Made by a program: the position numbers and the translations under genes
The notes under the pieces: model-generated
Database searches by the model: none
What the model saw: only the letters and a program-made list of their open reading frames with translations
What the model was told of the DNA's origin: nothing
Assembly: GCF_004917075.1 (NCBI RefSeq)
Contig: NZ_SSYB01000001.1
Location: 1,037,478 to 1,101,477, forward strand
Length of the DNA: 64,000 nt
Origin: Geomonas edaphica
GTDB taxonomy: Bacteria > Desulfobacterota > Desulfuromonadia > Geobacterales > Geobacteraceae
Reading direction: 5' to 3'
Part shown: one piece after another, positions 41,781-50,239 of the stretch
Layout of the letters: every line of letters starts with the position of its first letter
How positions within the stretch are numbered: the first letter of the stretch is position 1

Positions 41781-43253
41781 ATGAGAATTGAGGTATCCGT
41801 CGCTAACCCGTTGCAATACGAGACCCCGGCGCTTGTCGTCGGATGTTTCGAGGACGAGCAGGACCAGTTGTTTCTTGAGCTTGATGCCGCGCTCGGGGGG
41901 CTGCTCCAGCGCCTTGCGGAGAGCCGCGAGTTTTCCGGCAAAAAAGGGACAGCACGACTCATCCACACGTTGGGCAAGATCCCCGCTGAACGGCTTTTGC
42001 TCGTAGGTTTGGGCAAGAAGAAGGAGCTTGGCAGGGAACGCCTGCGCCAGGCCGCGGGGAACGCGGTTCAGGCGCTGCGGACTGCGCGTGTCGCCTCTTT
42101 CGGTAGCACGCTGCATCGTGCCGGGGAGCTTTCAGACGGCATCGAGGCGGTTGCCGTCGGCATGCTGTTGGGAAGCTACAGCTTTGATCTCTATAAGACC
42201 AAGGAGAAAGAGCAGCGCTTCAGTTTCGACACGGCGACCGTGCTGGTGGCGTCGGAAGCCGAGTTGGATGAGCAGCGGCAGGCAGCCGGCCGTGCCGAGA
42301 TCCTTTGCGAGGCGGTGGCGCTCGCGCGGGACCTCGTTTCCCACCCGGGGAACGTTGTGACCCCCGTCTATCTTGCCGATACCGCCCGGGAGTTGGCCGA
42401 CCGAAACGGGCTCGAGTGCAGGATCTACGAGCTGGACGAGCTGGAGCAGATGGGGATGAACGCACTCATCGGGGTCGGCAAGGGGGCGGCGATCGCGCCG
42501 CGACTTATCGTGCTGCAATACCATGGCGGCAAGGGGCGTCCCACGGTGCTGGTCGGCAAAGGGATCACCTTCGACTCCGGCGGGATTTCCATAAAGCCCG
42601 GCGCCGGGATGGAGGCGATGAAGACCGACATGGCAGGCAGCGCCGCGGTCCTCGGGACCATGGAGGCGGCCGCGCGACTCAGGCTCCCAGTGAACCTAGT
42701 CGGTATCATCCCGACCGCCGAGAACATGCCCGACGGCAACGCCTTCAAACCGGGCGACGTCCTCACCTCCCTCTCCGGGACCACCATCGAAATCACCAAC
42801 ACCGACGCAGAGGGACGCCTGATCCTTTGCGACGCGCTCCACTTCGCCCAGCAGTTCAAGCCTGCCGCCATGGTGGATCTCGCCACTCTCACCGGCGCCT
42901 GCGTGGTCGCCTTGGGACACGAGGCGAGCGGGCTCATGGGTAACGACCAGCGCCTCATCGACTCCCTCAGGCGTGCCGGCGAGGAAAGCGGAGAAAGGGT
43001 ATGGCCGCTTCCCCTTTGGGAGGAGTATGGCGAAGTCATGAAGAGCGACATCGCCGACCTGAAGAACGCCGGGAGCCGGGACGGCGGTAGCATCACAGCG
43101 GGGTGGTTCCTGAAGCAGTTCGTCGGGGAGACCCGCTGGGCCCATCTGGACATAGCCGGCACCGCCTGGAACGACAAGCCCCGCCCCTACGCCCCCAAGG
43201 GAGCGACCGGGGTAGGCGTAAGGCTACTGATCGAGTTTCTGCAAGCACGCTAA
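41781..43253 (+). CDS. pepA: Leucyl aminopeptidase (M17 family)
   Basis: The cytosolic di-zinc enzyme removes N-terminal residues from peptides. The 490-residue protein has the N-terminal macro-like domain (1-170) and the catalytic domain with LVGKGITFDSGGISIKPG, MKTDMAGSAAVLGTM, and the family signature NTDAEGRLILCDAL holding metal ligands. The catalytic lysine is at GKG and the arginine at EGR. ATG follows a GAGGTCATCAC. A hairpin and a 19-unit hexamer array come directly after the stop codon. Confidence 0.97.
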   Translation: MRIEVSVANPLQYETPALVVGCFEDEQDQLFLELDAALGGLLQRLAESREFSGKKGTARLIHTLGKIPAERLLLVGLGKKKELGRERLRQAAGNAVQALRTARVASFGSTLHRAGELSDGIEAVAVGMLLGSYSFDLYKTKEKEQRFSFDTATVLVASEAELDEQRQAAGRAEILCEAVALARDLVSHPGNVVTPVYLADTARELADRNGLECRIYELDELEQMGMNALIGVGKGAAIAPRLIVLQYHGGKGRPTVLVGKGITFDSGGISIKPGAGMEAMKTDMAGSAAVLGTMEAAARLRLPVNLVGIIPTAENMPDGNAFKPGDVLTSLSGTTIEITNTDAEGRLILCDALHFAQQFKPAAMVDLATLTGACVVALGHEASGLMGNDQRLIDSLRRAGEESGERVWPLPLWEEYGEVMKSDIADLKNAGSRDGGSITAGWFLKQFVGETRWAHLDIAGTAWNDKPRPYAPKGATGVGVRLLIEFLQAR

Positions 43254-43263
43254 ACAAAGCAAT

Positions 43264-43285
43264 GGGGCGCCCTGTCGGGCGCCCC
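43264..43285 (+). terminator. pepA: Terminator-like stem after pepA, lacking its T-tract
   Basis: GGGGCGCCC-TGTC-GGGCGCCCC is a perfect nine-base-pair stem ten bases past pepA. Instead of T residues it runs straight into the CCCCAG array, whose first unit overlaps the stem's last C bases. Confidence 0.6.
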
Positions 43286-43396
43286 CAGCCCCAGCCCCAG
43301 CCCCAGCCCCAGCCCCAGCCCCAGCCCCAGCCCCAGCCCCAGCCCCAGCCCCAGCCCCAGCCCCAGCCCCAGCCCCAGCCCCAGCCCCAGCCCCAG
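43283..43396. repeat. Hexanucleotide microsatellite (CCCCAG) x19
   Basis: Nineteen perfect uninterrupted CCCCAG units (114 bases) are followed by degenerate CCAG/CCA copies to about 43,418. It lies between pepA and the exonuclease-phosphatase gene, outside any credible gene. The frame-like reading QPQPQP or WGWGWG is an artefact. Confidence 0.98.
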
Positions 43397-43536
43397 CCAG
43401 CCAGCCACCAGCAGCCAGTGCTTCGTCGGACCAGTCGGACAGTTAGCATCCCCGCCAAAATTGACATCCCCCTGCCCGCCGGGTAGCCTTTAAAAGTTTT
43501 TAACCATGGGGTCACAGAACCCAGCCAGGAGCCCCC

Positions 43537-44277
43537 ATGTCGAAAACGATCTCGGTAATGACCTACAACGTCCATAGTTGCATCGGTACCGACGGAAAGC
43601 TGTCGCCACTGCGCATCGCCGAGGTGATCGACCAGTGCAATGCGGACATCGTCGCCCTGCAGGAGCTCGACGCAGGGCTGCAGCGCACCCAGATGATCGA
43701 CCAGGCCCACCTCATCGCCATGACGCTGGAGATGTCCTTTCACTTCCACTCCTCGATCCACCTGCAGGAAGGTGGCTACGGCAACGCCATACTCAGCCGT
43801 GGCAGCGTCCAACTGATCAAGGCGGCCCCCGTCCCCACCGACCCGCTGCACCCCTCCTTCGAACGCCGCGGCGCGATATGGGCCCAAATAGAGTTGCGCG
43901 GCCACATCGTGCAGGTCCTGGCCACCCATTTCGGGCTGAACCGGGGCGAACGCGTCCGGCAGGCCCGCAGCATCACCGGCCACGAATGGCTCGCCCACCC
44001 CGAGTGCCGTCACCCAGCCATCCTCTGCGGCGATTTCAACGCCATGGCCGGCTCCCACGTCTATCGCCTGTTGACCCAACACATGCACGACGTCCAACGC
44101 GGGGTGAAAGGGCGCTTTCCCAGAGGAACCTGGCCTTCCCAACTCCCCTTCATGCGCATCGACCACATGTTCGTCTCCCGTGACTTGAAGGTACGCAACG
44201 TCTCCGTTCCAAAGACCCCTCTCAGTAGGGTCGCCTCGGACCATCTGCCGCTCGTGGTCACACTGGAGCTGCCATGA
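43537..44277 (+). CDS. Endonuclease/exonuclease/phosphatase (EEP) family protein
   Basis: The 246-residue protein has the EEP fold: MTYNVHSCIGTDGK, the metal ligand ALQELDAGLQR, ATHFGLNRGER, LCGDFNAMAGS, and the catalytic DHMFVSR and SDHLPLVV pairs. Members hydrolyse phosphodiester or phosphomonoester bonds in nucleic acids or lipids. The start ATG 43537 has CAGGAGCCCCC. Its ATGA stop overlaps the start of the phospholipase D gene, which points to a shared function in phospholipid or phosphodiester turnover. Confidence 0.92.
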   Translation: MSKTISVMTYNVHSCIGTDGKLSPLRIAEVIDQCNADIVALQELDAGLQRTQMIDQAHLIAMTLEMSFHFHSSIHLQEGGYGNAILSRGSVQLIKAAPVPTDPLHPSFERRGAIWAQIELRGHIVQVLATHFGLNRGERVRQARSITGHEWLAHPECRHPAILCGDFNAMAGSHVYRLLTQHMHDVQRGVKGRFPRGTWPSQLPFMRIDHMFVSRDLKVRNVSVPKTPLSRVASDHLPLVVTLELP

Positions 44278-45806
44278 ACATTTTGAAGCCGGGCCTGAAC
44301 TGCATGGGTATCTACGACGCGGACGAGACAGGCGTCCTGGTCGACGCCGAGGACTATTACCGCGCCTTCTACCATACGGCCCTGGCCGCCCGGAGCTATC
44401 TGCTCATGGCGGGGTGGCAGTTCGACTCGGAAGTGCGCCTGCTGCGCGGGACGGATGAACAGGACGCGCTCGGGGGAGGCAGGTTCCTGCGCTTTCTCGA
44501 TCGGCTGTGCGAACGAAATCCCGATCTGCAGGTCTACATCCTCGCTTGGGACTTCAGTGCCATCTTCTCGCTCGAGCGTGAATGGTTCCAGGGCATCATC
44601 TTCAACTGGACCTCCAACAAGAGAATTCACTTCCGCTTCGACAGCAGCCATGCGCCAGGGGCGACACACCACCAGAAGTTCGTCATCGCCGACGGGGCCC
44701 TCGCCTACCTGGGTGGCATGGACATCTGTTCCTCGCGCTGGGACGACCGCTACCACATGAAGGAAAACCCGGAGCGCATCGACGTCGACGGCCACCGGTA
44801 CGGTTCATACCACGACATCCAGACCTACCACACCGGACCGGTGGTGCAGGTGCTCCTCGCCCTGTTCCGGCAGCGCTGGCGCGACTCCGGGGCCGGTGAG
44901 CTGAAACTGCCCGAGGCCGGAACCCTCGTCCCGACCGTCCCGTCCGGGGCCTTCAAGATGCCGACGACGAAGGTGGCCATAAGCAGGACGGTGGCCCCCA
45001 CCCCGCCCACCACGCCCCCGGAGATCCAGGAGATCCGCCGTCTCTTCGTAGACGCCATCATGTCGGCACAAAGCCTCATCTACCTGGAAAACCAGTATTT
45101 TAGTTCGCAGGCTATCTTCTGGTCGCTAGTCGCACGCATGAGCATGCCGGAGCGCCCACGCCTGCAGATCATCCTAATGCTCCCGGACCGGCTCCCGCTC
45201 ACCGAGGAGCTCTTCCTTGGCCTTCCTCAGATACGCATGATCCGGTCGCTGCAGCGGGTGGCGGAGAAGACCGGCCACATGCTGAGCGTCTACTCTTCCG
45301 CCCAGGCGGACCACGACGTCAGGCAGATGACCTTCATCCACAGCAAGCTCCTCCTGATCGACGACCGCTTCCTCACCATCGGGTCTGCTAATGCCACCAA
45401 TCGCAGCATGGGGCTCGATACCGAGTTGAACGTCGCATGGGAGGCCTCAACCGCGCCATGCGATGAAGAGCTGACCCACGCCATCCGCACCCTGCGCTCC
45501 TCGCTGCTGGCCGAGCATGCCGGCCTCTTCGGCTGTGGTAAGGAGAGAAAATTCGAGGAAATGGAACACCTGACCGCACATCTCGAATCCCTTGCCGACG
45601 ACGACGAAGCTAGGCTGTGCCGTTACCAGCCCGATCCCACCTTTGAAAACAGCGAGCTTCCAGAAGCGCTGGAGCCAATCGCCCGCGTGGTCGATCCGGC
45701 GCAACCGGTCGACAACGAGTTCATCTTCGAGAGCTTCACAAAATCGGAGCTTGGTTCCTTCGCAAGGGGTATATTTAAGTTAAGCCAGATGCTCATCCGG
45801 CTTTGA
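44274..45806 (+). CDS. Phospholipase D family protein (cardiolipin synthase-like)
   Basis: The 510-residue protein has two HKD motifs, HHQKFVIADGALAYLGG near 140 and FIHSKLLLIDDRFLTIGSAN near 345. These form one active site for phosphodiester transfer or cleavage of phospholipids. A flexible linker rich in P and T (APTPPTTPPEIQE) separates the halves. There is no obvious signal or membrane segment, unlike classic ClsA. The stop-start overlap with the EEP gene (ATGA) indicates an operon. Confidence 0.93.
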   Translation: MNILKPGLNCMGIYDADETGVLVDAEDYYRAFYHTALAARSYLLMAGWQFDSEVRLLRGTDEQDALGGGRFLRFLDRLCERNPDLQVYILAWDFSAIFSLEREWFQGIIFNWTSNKRIHFRFDSSHAPGATHHQKFVIADGALAYLGGMDICSSRWDDRYHMKENPERIDVDGHRYGSYHDIQTYHTGPVVQVLLALFRQRWRDSGAGELKLPEAGTLVPTVPSGAFKMPTTKVAISRTVAPTPPTTPPEIQEIRRLFVDAIMSAQSLIYLENQYFSSQAIFWSLVARMSMPERPRLQIILMLPDRLPLTEELFLGLPQIRMIRSLQRVAEKTGHMLSVYSSAQADHDVRQMTFIHSKLLLIDDRFLTIGSANATNRSMGLDTELNVAWEASTAPCDEELTHAIRTLRSSLLAEHAGLFGCGKERKFEEMEHLTAHLESLADDDEARLCRYQPDPTFENSELPEALEPIARVVDPAQPVDNEFIFESFTKSELGSFARGIFKLSQMLIRL

Positions 45807-45830
45807 AAACCCGAGAAGGAGGACACCAAC

Positions 45831-46040
45831 ATGGCAGAAAAAACGACTAAGACAGGTGTCGAGATCGACGATCACGCATGCGATGTCAGGGTCTGGAGTC
45901 CGTCCTGTCAACGCAACGTCTACTCAAATGACAGCGAGAAATATCTCTGCGCTTCGTGCGGCACGATTCCCGATCTCAAACATGAGATGCATCACGAACA
46001 CTTCCCTCACCTAAGCGGCGATACCGACGATATGAGCTGA
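45831..46040 (+). CDS. Small cysteine/histidine-rich protein, 69 residues
   Basis: The protein has C17, C26, C40 and C43 plus a histidine-rich end (HEMHHEHFPH), suggesting a metal site. GAGAAGGAGGACACCAAC precedes the ATG, so translation looks real. It begins 24 bases after the phospholipase D gene on the same strand. I do not recognise a family. Confidence 0.68.
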   Translation: MAEKTTKTGVEIDDHACDVRVWSPSCQRNVYSNDSEKYLCASCGTIPDLKHEMHHEHFPHLSGDTDDMS

Positions 46041-46043
46041 GGG

Positions 46044-46075
46044 CAAAAAAAGACAGGGGCGAAATATCGCCCCTG
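46044..46075 (-). terminator. Terminator of the M16 peptidase gene (partly bidirectional)
   Basis: CAGGGGCGA-AATA-TCGCCCCTG is a perfect nine-base-pair stem. On the minus strand it ends with a TCTTTTTTTG tract, right after the peptidase gene. The plus-strand side lacks T residues. Confidence 0.7.
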
Positions 46076-46105
46076 CCGTCTGTCTCATCATATGCGCTTT
46101 CTTGA

Positions 46106-47380
46106 TCAGCGCGGCAAACCCGGCCCTTCTCCCGGCCCAACAGATTCCACCCGCGGCACCACCCCTTGGAAAAGCAGACCTGCCACCTCCTGCACCTCCT
46201 CCGCAGTTACCGCCGAGATAGCTTCCAATGAAAGTTCGATCGGTTCCGGCGCACCCAAAAGCGAGGTGGTGTTGGAGATCCTGCGCACCTGGGTCTCGCA
46301 GTCGTCCAGCGCCATGAGCCGCGCGCAGCGGATCTGCTCCTTGGCGGCCGCCAGCATTTCCTCGCTCACCTTTTCGTCGCAAAAGCGCAGCACCTCGCCA
46401 TGGCAGACGTCCACCGCCTCCTGGGCCCGCTCCGGACCAGTCCCCGCGTAGATCATGAGGCCGGCCGAGTCGGTGTAGGACGACATCATGGAATAAACCG
46501 TGTAGGCAAGCCCCCTGCGTTCGCGCACCTCGCGGAAAAGGCGCGAGTTCATGCCGCTGCCAAGGATCTGGTTCAGGACGGCAAGCTTGTGGCGATGCGC
46601 GTTGCCCGCCGGAGGAAGCGGGTACCCCATGTAGAAATGGGTCTGCTCCATTGCGCGCTGGTAGTGAACGTTCTGCCCGACGGCGACGCGGTACCCTTCC
46701 GAAGGCTTCCTCCCTTTCGGGGTGCCGGTCGGAAGCTCCGCCAGAAGGCGCGCGGCCTGCTCCACGACCTGCTCGTGCTCCACGTTTCCTGCGACGGAAA
46801 CGATGGTCGCGTTGCTCAGGTAATTGCCTAGTTTATGCTCCATCAGGCGTTCCCGCGAGATGTTCCCGATGGTCTCCGCGGTCCCGAGGATCGGCGTCCC
46901 GAGCGGGTGTCCCTGCCAGAACCCCTGGTGGAACTGGTTGTATATGAAGCGACCTGGGTTGTCCTGGTTCATCAGGATTTCCTGCAGCACGACGCCGCGC
47001 TCTTTCTCCACCTCGTCCCCGGGGAGCCAGGAGTTGACGAACATGTCGGCCAGAATGTCGAAGGTCGCCGGGATGATGGAGGCGAGAGAAACGGCGTAGT
47101 AGAAGACCTCCTCCTGGCTCGTGTAGGCGTTGGCTCGGGCGCCGATGCTGTTGAACTCGTCGGTGATGCGGTCCGCATCGCGGCTCGGGGTCCCTTTGAA
47201 GAGCAGGTGCTCTATGAAGTGCGAGGCGCCTCCGGTCTCCGGTTCTTCATTTCTGGTGCTGGAGTCGATCCGGATGCCGACGGCGGCGCTTTGCATACCC
47301 TGTATCTGCTGCGTGACCACGCGTATGCCGTTGGGAAGCGTGGTGAGTTGAAGCTTGGGGGCGGTCGAAAGGGTAAACAT
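46106..47380 (-). CDS. M16 family zinc metallopeptidase (processing-peptidase-like)
   Basis: The 424-residue protein carries the inverted zinc motif in SHFIEHLLFKGT (HxxEH) near residue 55 and its third ligand, a glutamate, further on near ANAYTSQEEVFYY. The rest is the second, inactive half of the M16B clam-shell (LPPAGNAHRHKLAVLNQILG). Such enzymes degrade short peptides or leader sequences. AAGGAGCC precedes the ATG. The gene is isolated, with a terminator after it. Confidence 0.95.
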   Translation of the reverse strand: MFTLSTAPKLQLTTLPNGIRVVTQQIQGMQSAAVGIRIDSSTRNEEPETGGASHFIEHLLFKGTPSRDADRITDEFNSIGARANAYTSQEEVFYYAVSLASIIPATFDILADMFVNSWLPGDEVEKERGVVLQEILMNQDNPGRFIYNQFHQGFWQGHPLGTPILGTAETIGNISRERLMEHKLGNYLSNATIVSVAGNVEHEQVVEQAARLLAELPTGTPKGRKPSEGYRVAVGQNVHYQRAMEQTHFYMGYPLPPAGNAHRHKLAVLNQILGSGMNSRLFREVRERRGLAYTVYSMMSSYTDSAGLMIYAGTGPERAQEAVDVCHGEVLRFCDEKVSEEMLAAAKEQIRCARLMALDDCETQVRRISNTTSLLGAPEPIELSLEAISAVTAEEVQEVAGLLFQGVVPRVESVGPGEGPGLPR

Positions 47381-47460
47381 AAAGGCTCCTTAAGCTTGCG
47401 GAATATTTGGTTTTCGCTGTCAGCAATTATAACACGCAGGTTGTCGGGAAAACAGATGGA

Positions 47461-47495
47461 CAAAAAAAAGACGCCTGCCGATGAAACGACAGGCG
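47461..47495 (-). terminator. Terminator of the cytochrome P460 gene
   Basis: On the minus strand CGCCTGTCG-TTTCAT-CGGCAGGCG (one wobble pair) is followed by TCTTTTTTTTG, 30 bases after the stop. Confidence 0.8.
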
Positions 47496-47525
47496 CCTGT
47501 GCTGCGTTTAAAACCTTCTTACGGG

Positions 47526-48002
47526 CTACTTGAACTCGGCGTAGCGCGAGAGGACGAAGGCACGATCCTTCGCGTCCTTCTCGTGGCAGCCGAAGCAGTC
47601 GCGCTTGCCGTCGAGCCCGGAAGGCTTGCCGTCGGGGGTGAAGCCTACGAAACGCCAGCCGCCGGTCTCCTGGGCCTTCTTGTCACGCTGCATCATGACG
47701 ATCATGGTCTTCTTGCCCGGCACCTGCTTGCCGCCTTCCTCCTTTATGGAGTAGTTGACGGCGACGAAACGGCTGCCGTCTGGGTAGTTGGCTGCTCCCG
47801 ACTTGTAGGCAGGCATCGCCTTTTTGTTCACGTAGATGTAGTGGATGCCGTAGAACATGGACTTCTTGTCGGTGATCACCCTCGCCTTGCTTTTTTCCCA
47901 GTTCTCGTAGTTCCTGGGAAGGGTCCCCTGCTCAGCGGCAAAGGCAGCGCCTGTTACGCCTACCAGAGCTGCAAGAGCCAGCAAAGAAAACATTTTTTTC
48001 AT
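47526..48002 (-). CDS. Monoheme cytochrome P460-type protein
   Basis: The 158-residue protein has a signal peptide (MKKMFSLLALAALVGVTGAA, cleavage near residue 22), a beta-rich cytochrome P460 body, and one heme c motif CFGCH at residues 136-140 near the C-terminus. The P460 fold usually cross-links heme to a lysine in hydroxylamine oxidisers, but other members serve in redox with unknown substrates. It would sit in the periplasm. ATG 48002 is chosen because it starts the signal peptide. The frame from 48047 is longer without support. Confidence 0.87.
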   Translation of the reverse strand: MKKMFSLLALAALVGVTGAAFAAEQGTLPRNYENWEKSKARVITDKKSMFYGIHYIYVNKKAMPAYKSGAANYPDGSRFVAVNYSIKEEGGKQVPGKKTMIVMMQRDKKAQETGGWRFVGFTPDGKPSGLDGKRDCFGCHEKDAKDRAFVLSRYAEFK

Positions 48003-48119
48003 TGTCGTGCCTCCGATTGATGAGAAAGTTGGTCCGTTTTCGGACATCGAGGTCCGAGCGCGGGCCCTAAAGAGATACCACGCCGTGGCGATGCTATCAA
48101 AGGCTATATTAAATTAAGT

Positions 48120-49001
48120 TCACGGCAAGACGGTCCGGCTGGAAGTGCCCGATGCGGCGGGTGACCAGGGATAATCCGCAAGGTGGTCGGCAAGCTCGTC
48201 CTTGTGATAGCGATTAACCTTCTGAGCCAGGAGCACCAGGGTCATCACGACAGGCAGGGTGAAGATGAAGATCCCGGTCAGCCCCATCAGGTTCTCACCG
48301 ATATAGAAGGTGACCCCAAGGTTGAAGACGATCACGCAAAGGTAGAGAAACGGCCCGTAAAGCGAGCGGAACGGGGCGGCGGCAACGCCTGCCGGGCGCC
48401 GCTTCGCGCTCCCCACACGGTCAATCCGCTGCAGGACGAAGATGAGGGCGGCGCTCACGAGCAGCCATCCCCAATAGTTGGACATCGGGATGCCGAAATG
48501 GGTCCCAACCTCGCGATACCCGTAGATCCTCCCCAGAAACCAGCGGCTCCCCTGTAGCGCCACCGGGTCGGTGATGATGTCCAAAAAGACCTGGAACAGC
48601 GAGCCCAAAAGCAGCACCGGGAAGGAGCGGCGCAGGCGTGCCGTCTCGAGGAGCACGAGGTCTCCCTTTACGCGCTTCACCGGCCCCAGGATCAGAAGTG
48701 CCGTGGCGTAGCTGCAGTAGGTGAGGAAAACGTAGGAGAGCGAGTCGAAAAAGGGTACGCCCGCGATCCAGAGTTCACGGTCGCGCGTCACGTCCACGTA
48801 GTAATACCAGCCGTAGGGAAAGCCCGAGTTGATCGAGGAATATTCCGAGGCGAAAGCGACCAGGTAGCCGCAGACGGTGAACCACGCCGTCTTCTTCCAC
48901 CCGAGGTGCAGCACGGCGGCGACGAGGTAGACAGCGAAAAAAGCGAAGACGTAGGGACGCATGGTGAAGGTCCCCACCGCGATGTCGAGGATGTGGGTCA
49001 T
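48120..49001 (-). CDS. CruF/carotenoid biosynthesis family membrane protein
   Basis: The 293-residue protein has about eight transmembrane helices and the conserved segments VAFASEYSSINSGFPYGWYYY, SLSYVFLTYCSYATAL, ITDPVALQGSRWFLGRIYGY and NYWGWLL. These belong to the CruF/DUF422 family of carotenoid 1',2'-hydratases. Whether it acts on carotenoids here is unproven, as I see no other carotenoid gene in the window. It ends in a polar tail. It lies downstream of the MCE operon, after a weak terminator. Confidence 0.85.
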   Translation of the reverse strand: MTHILDIAVGTFTMRPYVFAFFAVYLVAAVLHLGWKKTAWFTVCGYLVAFASEYSSINSGFPYGWYYYVDVTRDRELWIAGVPFFDSLSYVFLTYCSYATALLILGPVKRVKGDLVLLETARLRRSFPVLLLGSLFQVFLDIITDPVALQGSRWFLGRIYGYREVGTHFGIPMSNYWGWLLVSAALIFVLQRIDRVGSAKRRPAGVAAAPFRSLYGPFLYLCVIVFNLGVTFYIGENLMGLTGIFIFTLPVVMTLVLLAQKVNRYHKDELADHLADYPWSPAASGTSSRTVLP

Positions 49002-49060
49002 ACCGGCGGGTCTCCGATGTAGCAGCGATCTTTAGGATGCGATGTGGACAGAAAAGCATC

Positions 49061-49109
49061 GCCCCCTCCCCCGCCTGCAGGTCGAAACCCGCATGGAGGA
49101 GGAGGGGGC
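49061..49109 (-). terminator. Possible terminator after the MCE operon
   Basis: GCCCCCTCC pairs with GGAGGGGGC across a 31-base loop, and the minus strand continues GATGCTTTTC. The loop is long and the T-tract short, so termination would be weak. Confidence 0.4.
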
Positions 49110-49136
49110 TGTAGATGGAGCTAAAGCCTTACACCT

Positions 49137-50207
49137 TTAGAAAAGCGTCCCGACGATGGTGCCTAAGACAGAGATCGGGCCGGTGTCCCCGAGACCTTCC
49201 ATGGCGCGTTCCGCCTTTTTGAGCGTCGCCGTGGTGTCGCGGTAGAGCTGATCCTCGTTGACCAGCTTGCCGATGGTCCCCTGGCCAGAGTTGATCTTCT
49301 GGGTGATCTCCTTCACGTTTTTCGACGCGTCGCGCAGGTCGTTGTAGAGGGAGTCGTCGTGCACCAGTTTGCCCATGGTCCCTTCGCCCTTGTTGATCTT
49401 CGCGGTGATCTCCCGGACGTCCTTCATGCTCGCGTTCAGATCCTGCGTTCCGCTTCTGAGGTCCTTCAGAAGGGCGGATGCATCGGTGTAGACGGCATCG
49501 TCGTTGACGAGCTTCCCCAGAGTCCCCTCGCCGCGCTCGATCTTGCCGGCGACCACCTTCAGGCTCGACACGGCGCTGCTCGCGTCGTCGAAGAGCTTGC
49601 GGTCGTTCAAAAGCATGGCGAGCGACCCTTCGCCGCGATCCATCTTGCCGGTGATGCTGCTGATGTTGGCGATCGTCTCCTTCAGGTTGCCGCGGTTGTC
49701 GTCCAGGATGCCACTGATCTTTTGCATCACCTCATCCTGGTTCTTGTTGAGGTTCTTGACCAGGATCTTAGTGTCCTTGATAACGTCTGATAGGTCGTCG
49801 ACGATGATGTCGATATTGGCGACATCCTTACCCTTTACCACCCCCCCCTCGGGAAGCAGCGGCGCGTTCGGGGAACCGAAGGAGAGCCCGAGGAACTGGC
49901 CGCCTAAAAGGTTGGTGAGCCTCAAGCCCGCGACGGTGTCAGTTTTGATCCGGGTACCGGGTTTCACCTCGAAATCGATCTCGATTTTATCGTTCAGCAC
50001 CACGATATCCTTGATGCGGCCGACGTCGACACCCGACAAACGGACCGGGTCGCCAACCTTGAGCCCCGTGATGCTGGTGAGGTAGGTCTTGTACTTGATG
50101 TTTTTCTGGAACGGGTTCCACTTCTCCCCCACCTCCAGGAGCACGCCCAGAATGATGAGACCGAACACGAAGAACATGCCGACCTTTTTCTCGACTGACA
50201 GAGCCAT
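49137..50207 (-). CDS. mlaD: MCE/MlaD-family lipid-binding protein
   Basis: MlaD proteins form hexameric rings in the periplasm that carry phospholipids between membranes. The 356-residue protein has an N-terminal anchor (GMFFVFGLIILGVLLEVG), one MCE domain at about 38-115 (TSITGLKVGDPVRLSGVDVG) and a long helical C-terminus. The C-terminus has four near-repeats around 185-330 of the pattern GEGTxGKLVxDDxLYxD. E. coli MlaD is only 183 residues. The helical extension could form a tube, as in MCE proteins such as PqiB. GGAGGTAGAGATAT precedes the ATG. It follows the permease gene by 32 bases. Confidence 0.9.
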   Translation of the reverse strand: MALSVEKKVGMFFVFGLIILGVLLEVGEKWNPFQKNIKYKTYLTSITGLKVGDPVRLSGVDVGRIKDIVVLNDKIEIDFEVKPGTRIKTDTVAGLRLTNLLGGQFLGLSFGSPNAPLLPEGGVVKGKDVANIDIIVDDLSDVIKDTKILVKNLNKNQDEVMQKISGILDDNRGNLKETIANISSITGKMDRGEGSLAMLLNDRKLFDDASSAVSSLKVVAGKIERGEGTLGKLVNDDAVYTDASALLKDLRSGTQDLNASMKDVREITAKINKGEGTMGKLVHDDSLYNDLRDASKNVKEITQKINSGQGTIGKLVNEDQLYRDTTATLKKAERAMEGLGDTGPISVLGTIVGTLF

Positions 50208-50239
50208 ATATCTCTACCTCCGGAACAAAGGAAAAACAG

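Noticed and set aside
43103-44244. QPQPQP or WGWGWG repeat proteins across the CCCCAG array
   Set aside because: These frames are only the translation of a microsatellite. They have no start signals and overlap pepA or the exonuclease-phosphatase gene.
49061-49109. Strong terminator after the MCE operon
   Set aside because: The loop is 31 bases and the T-tract is short, so I keep it only as a weak candidate.
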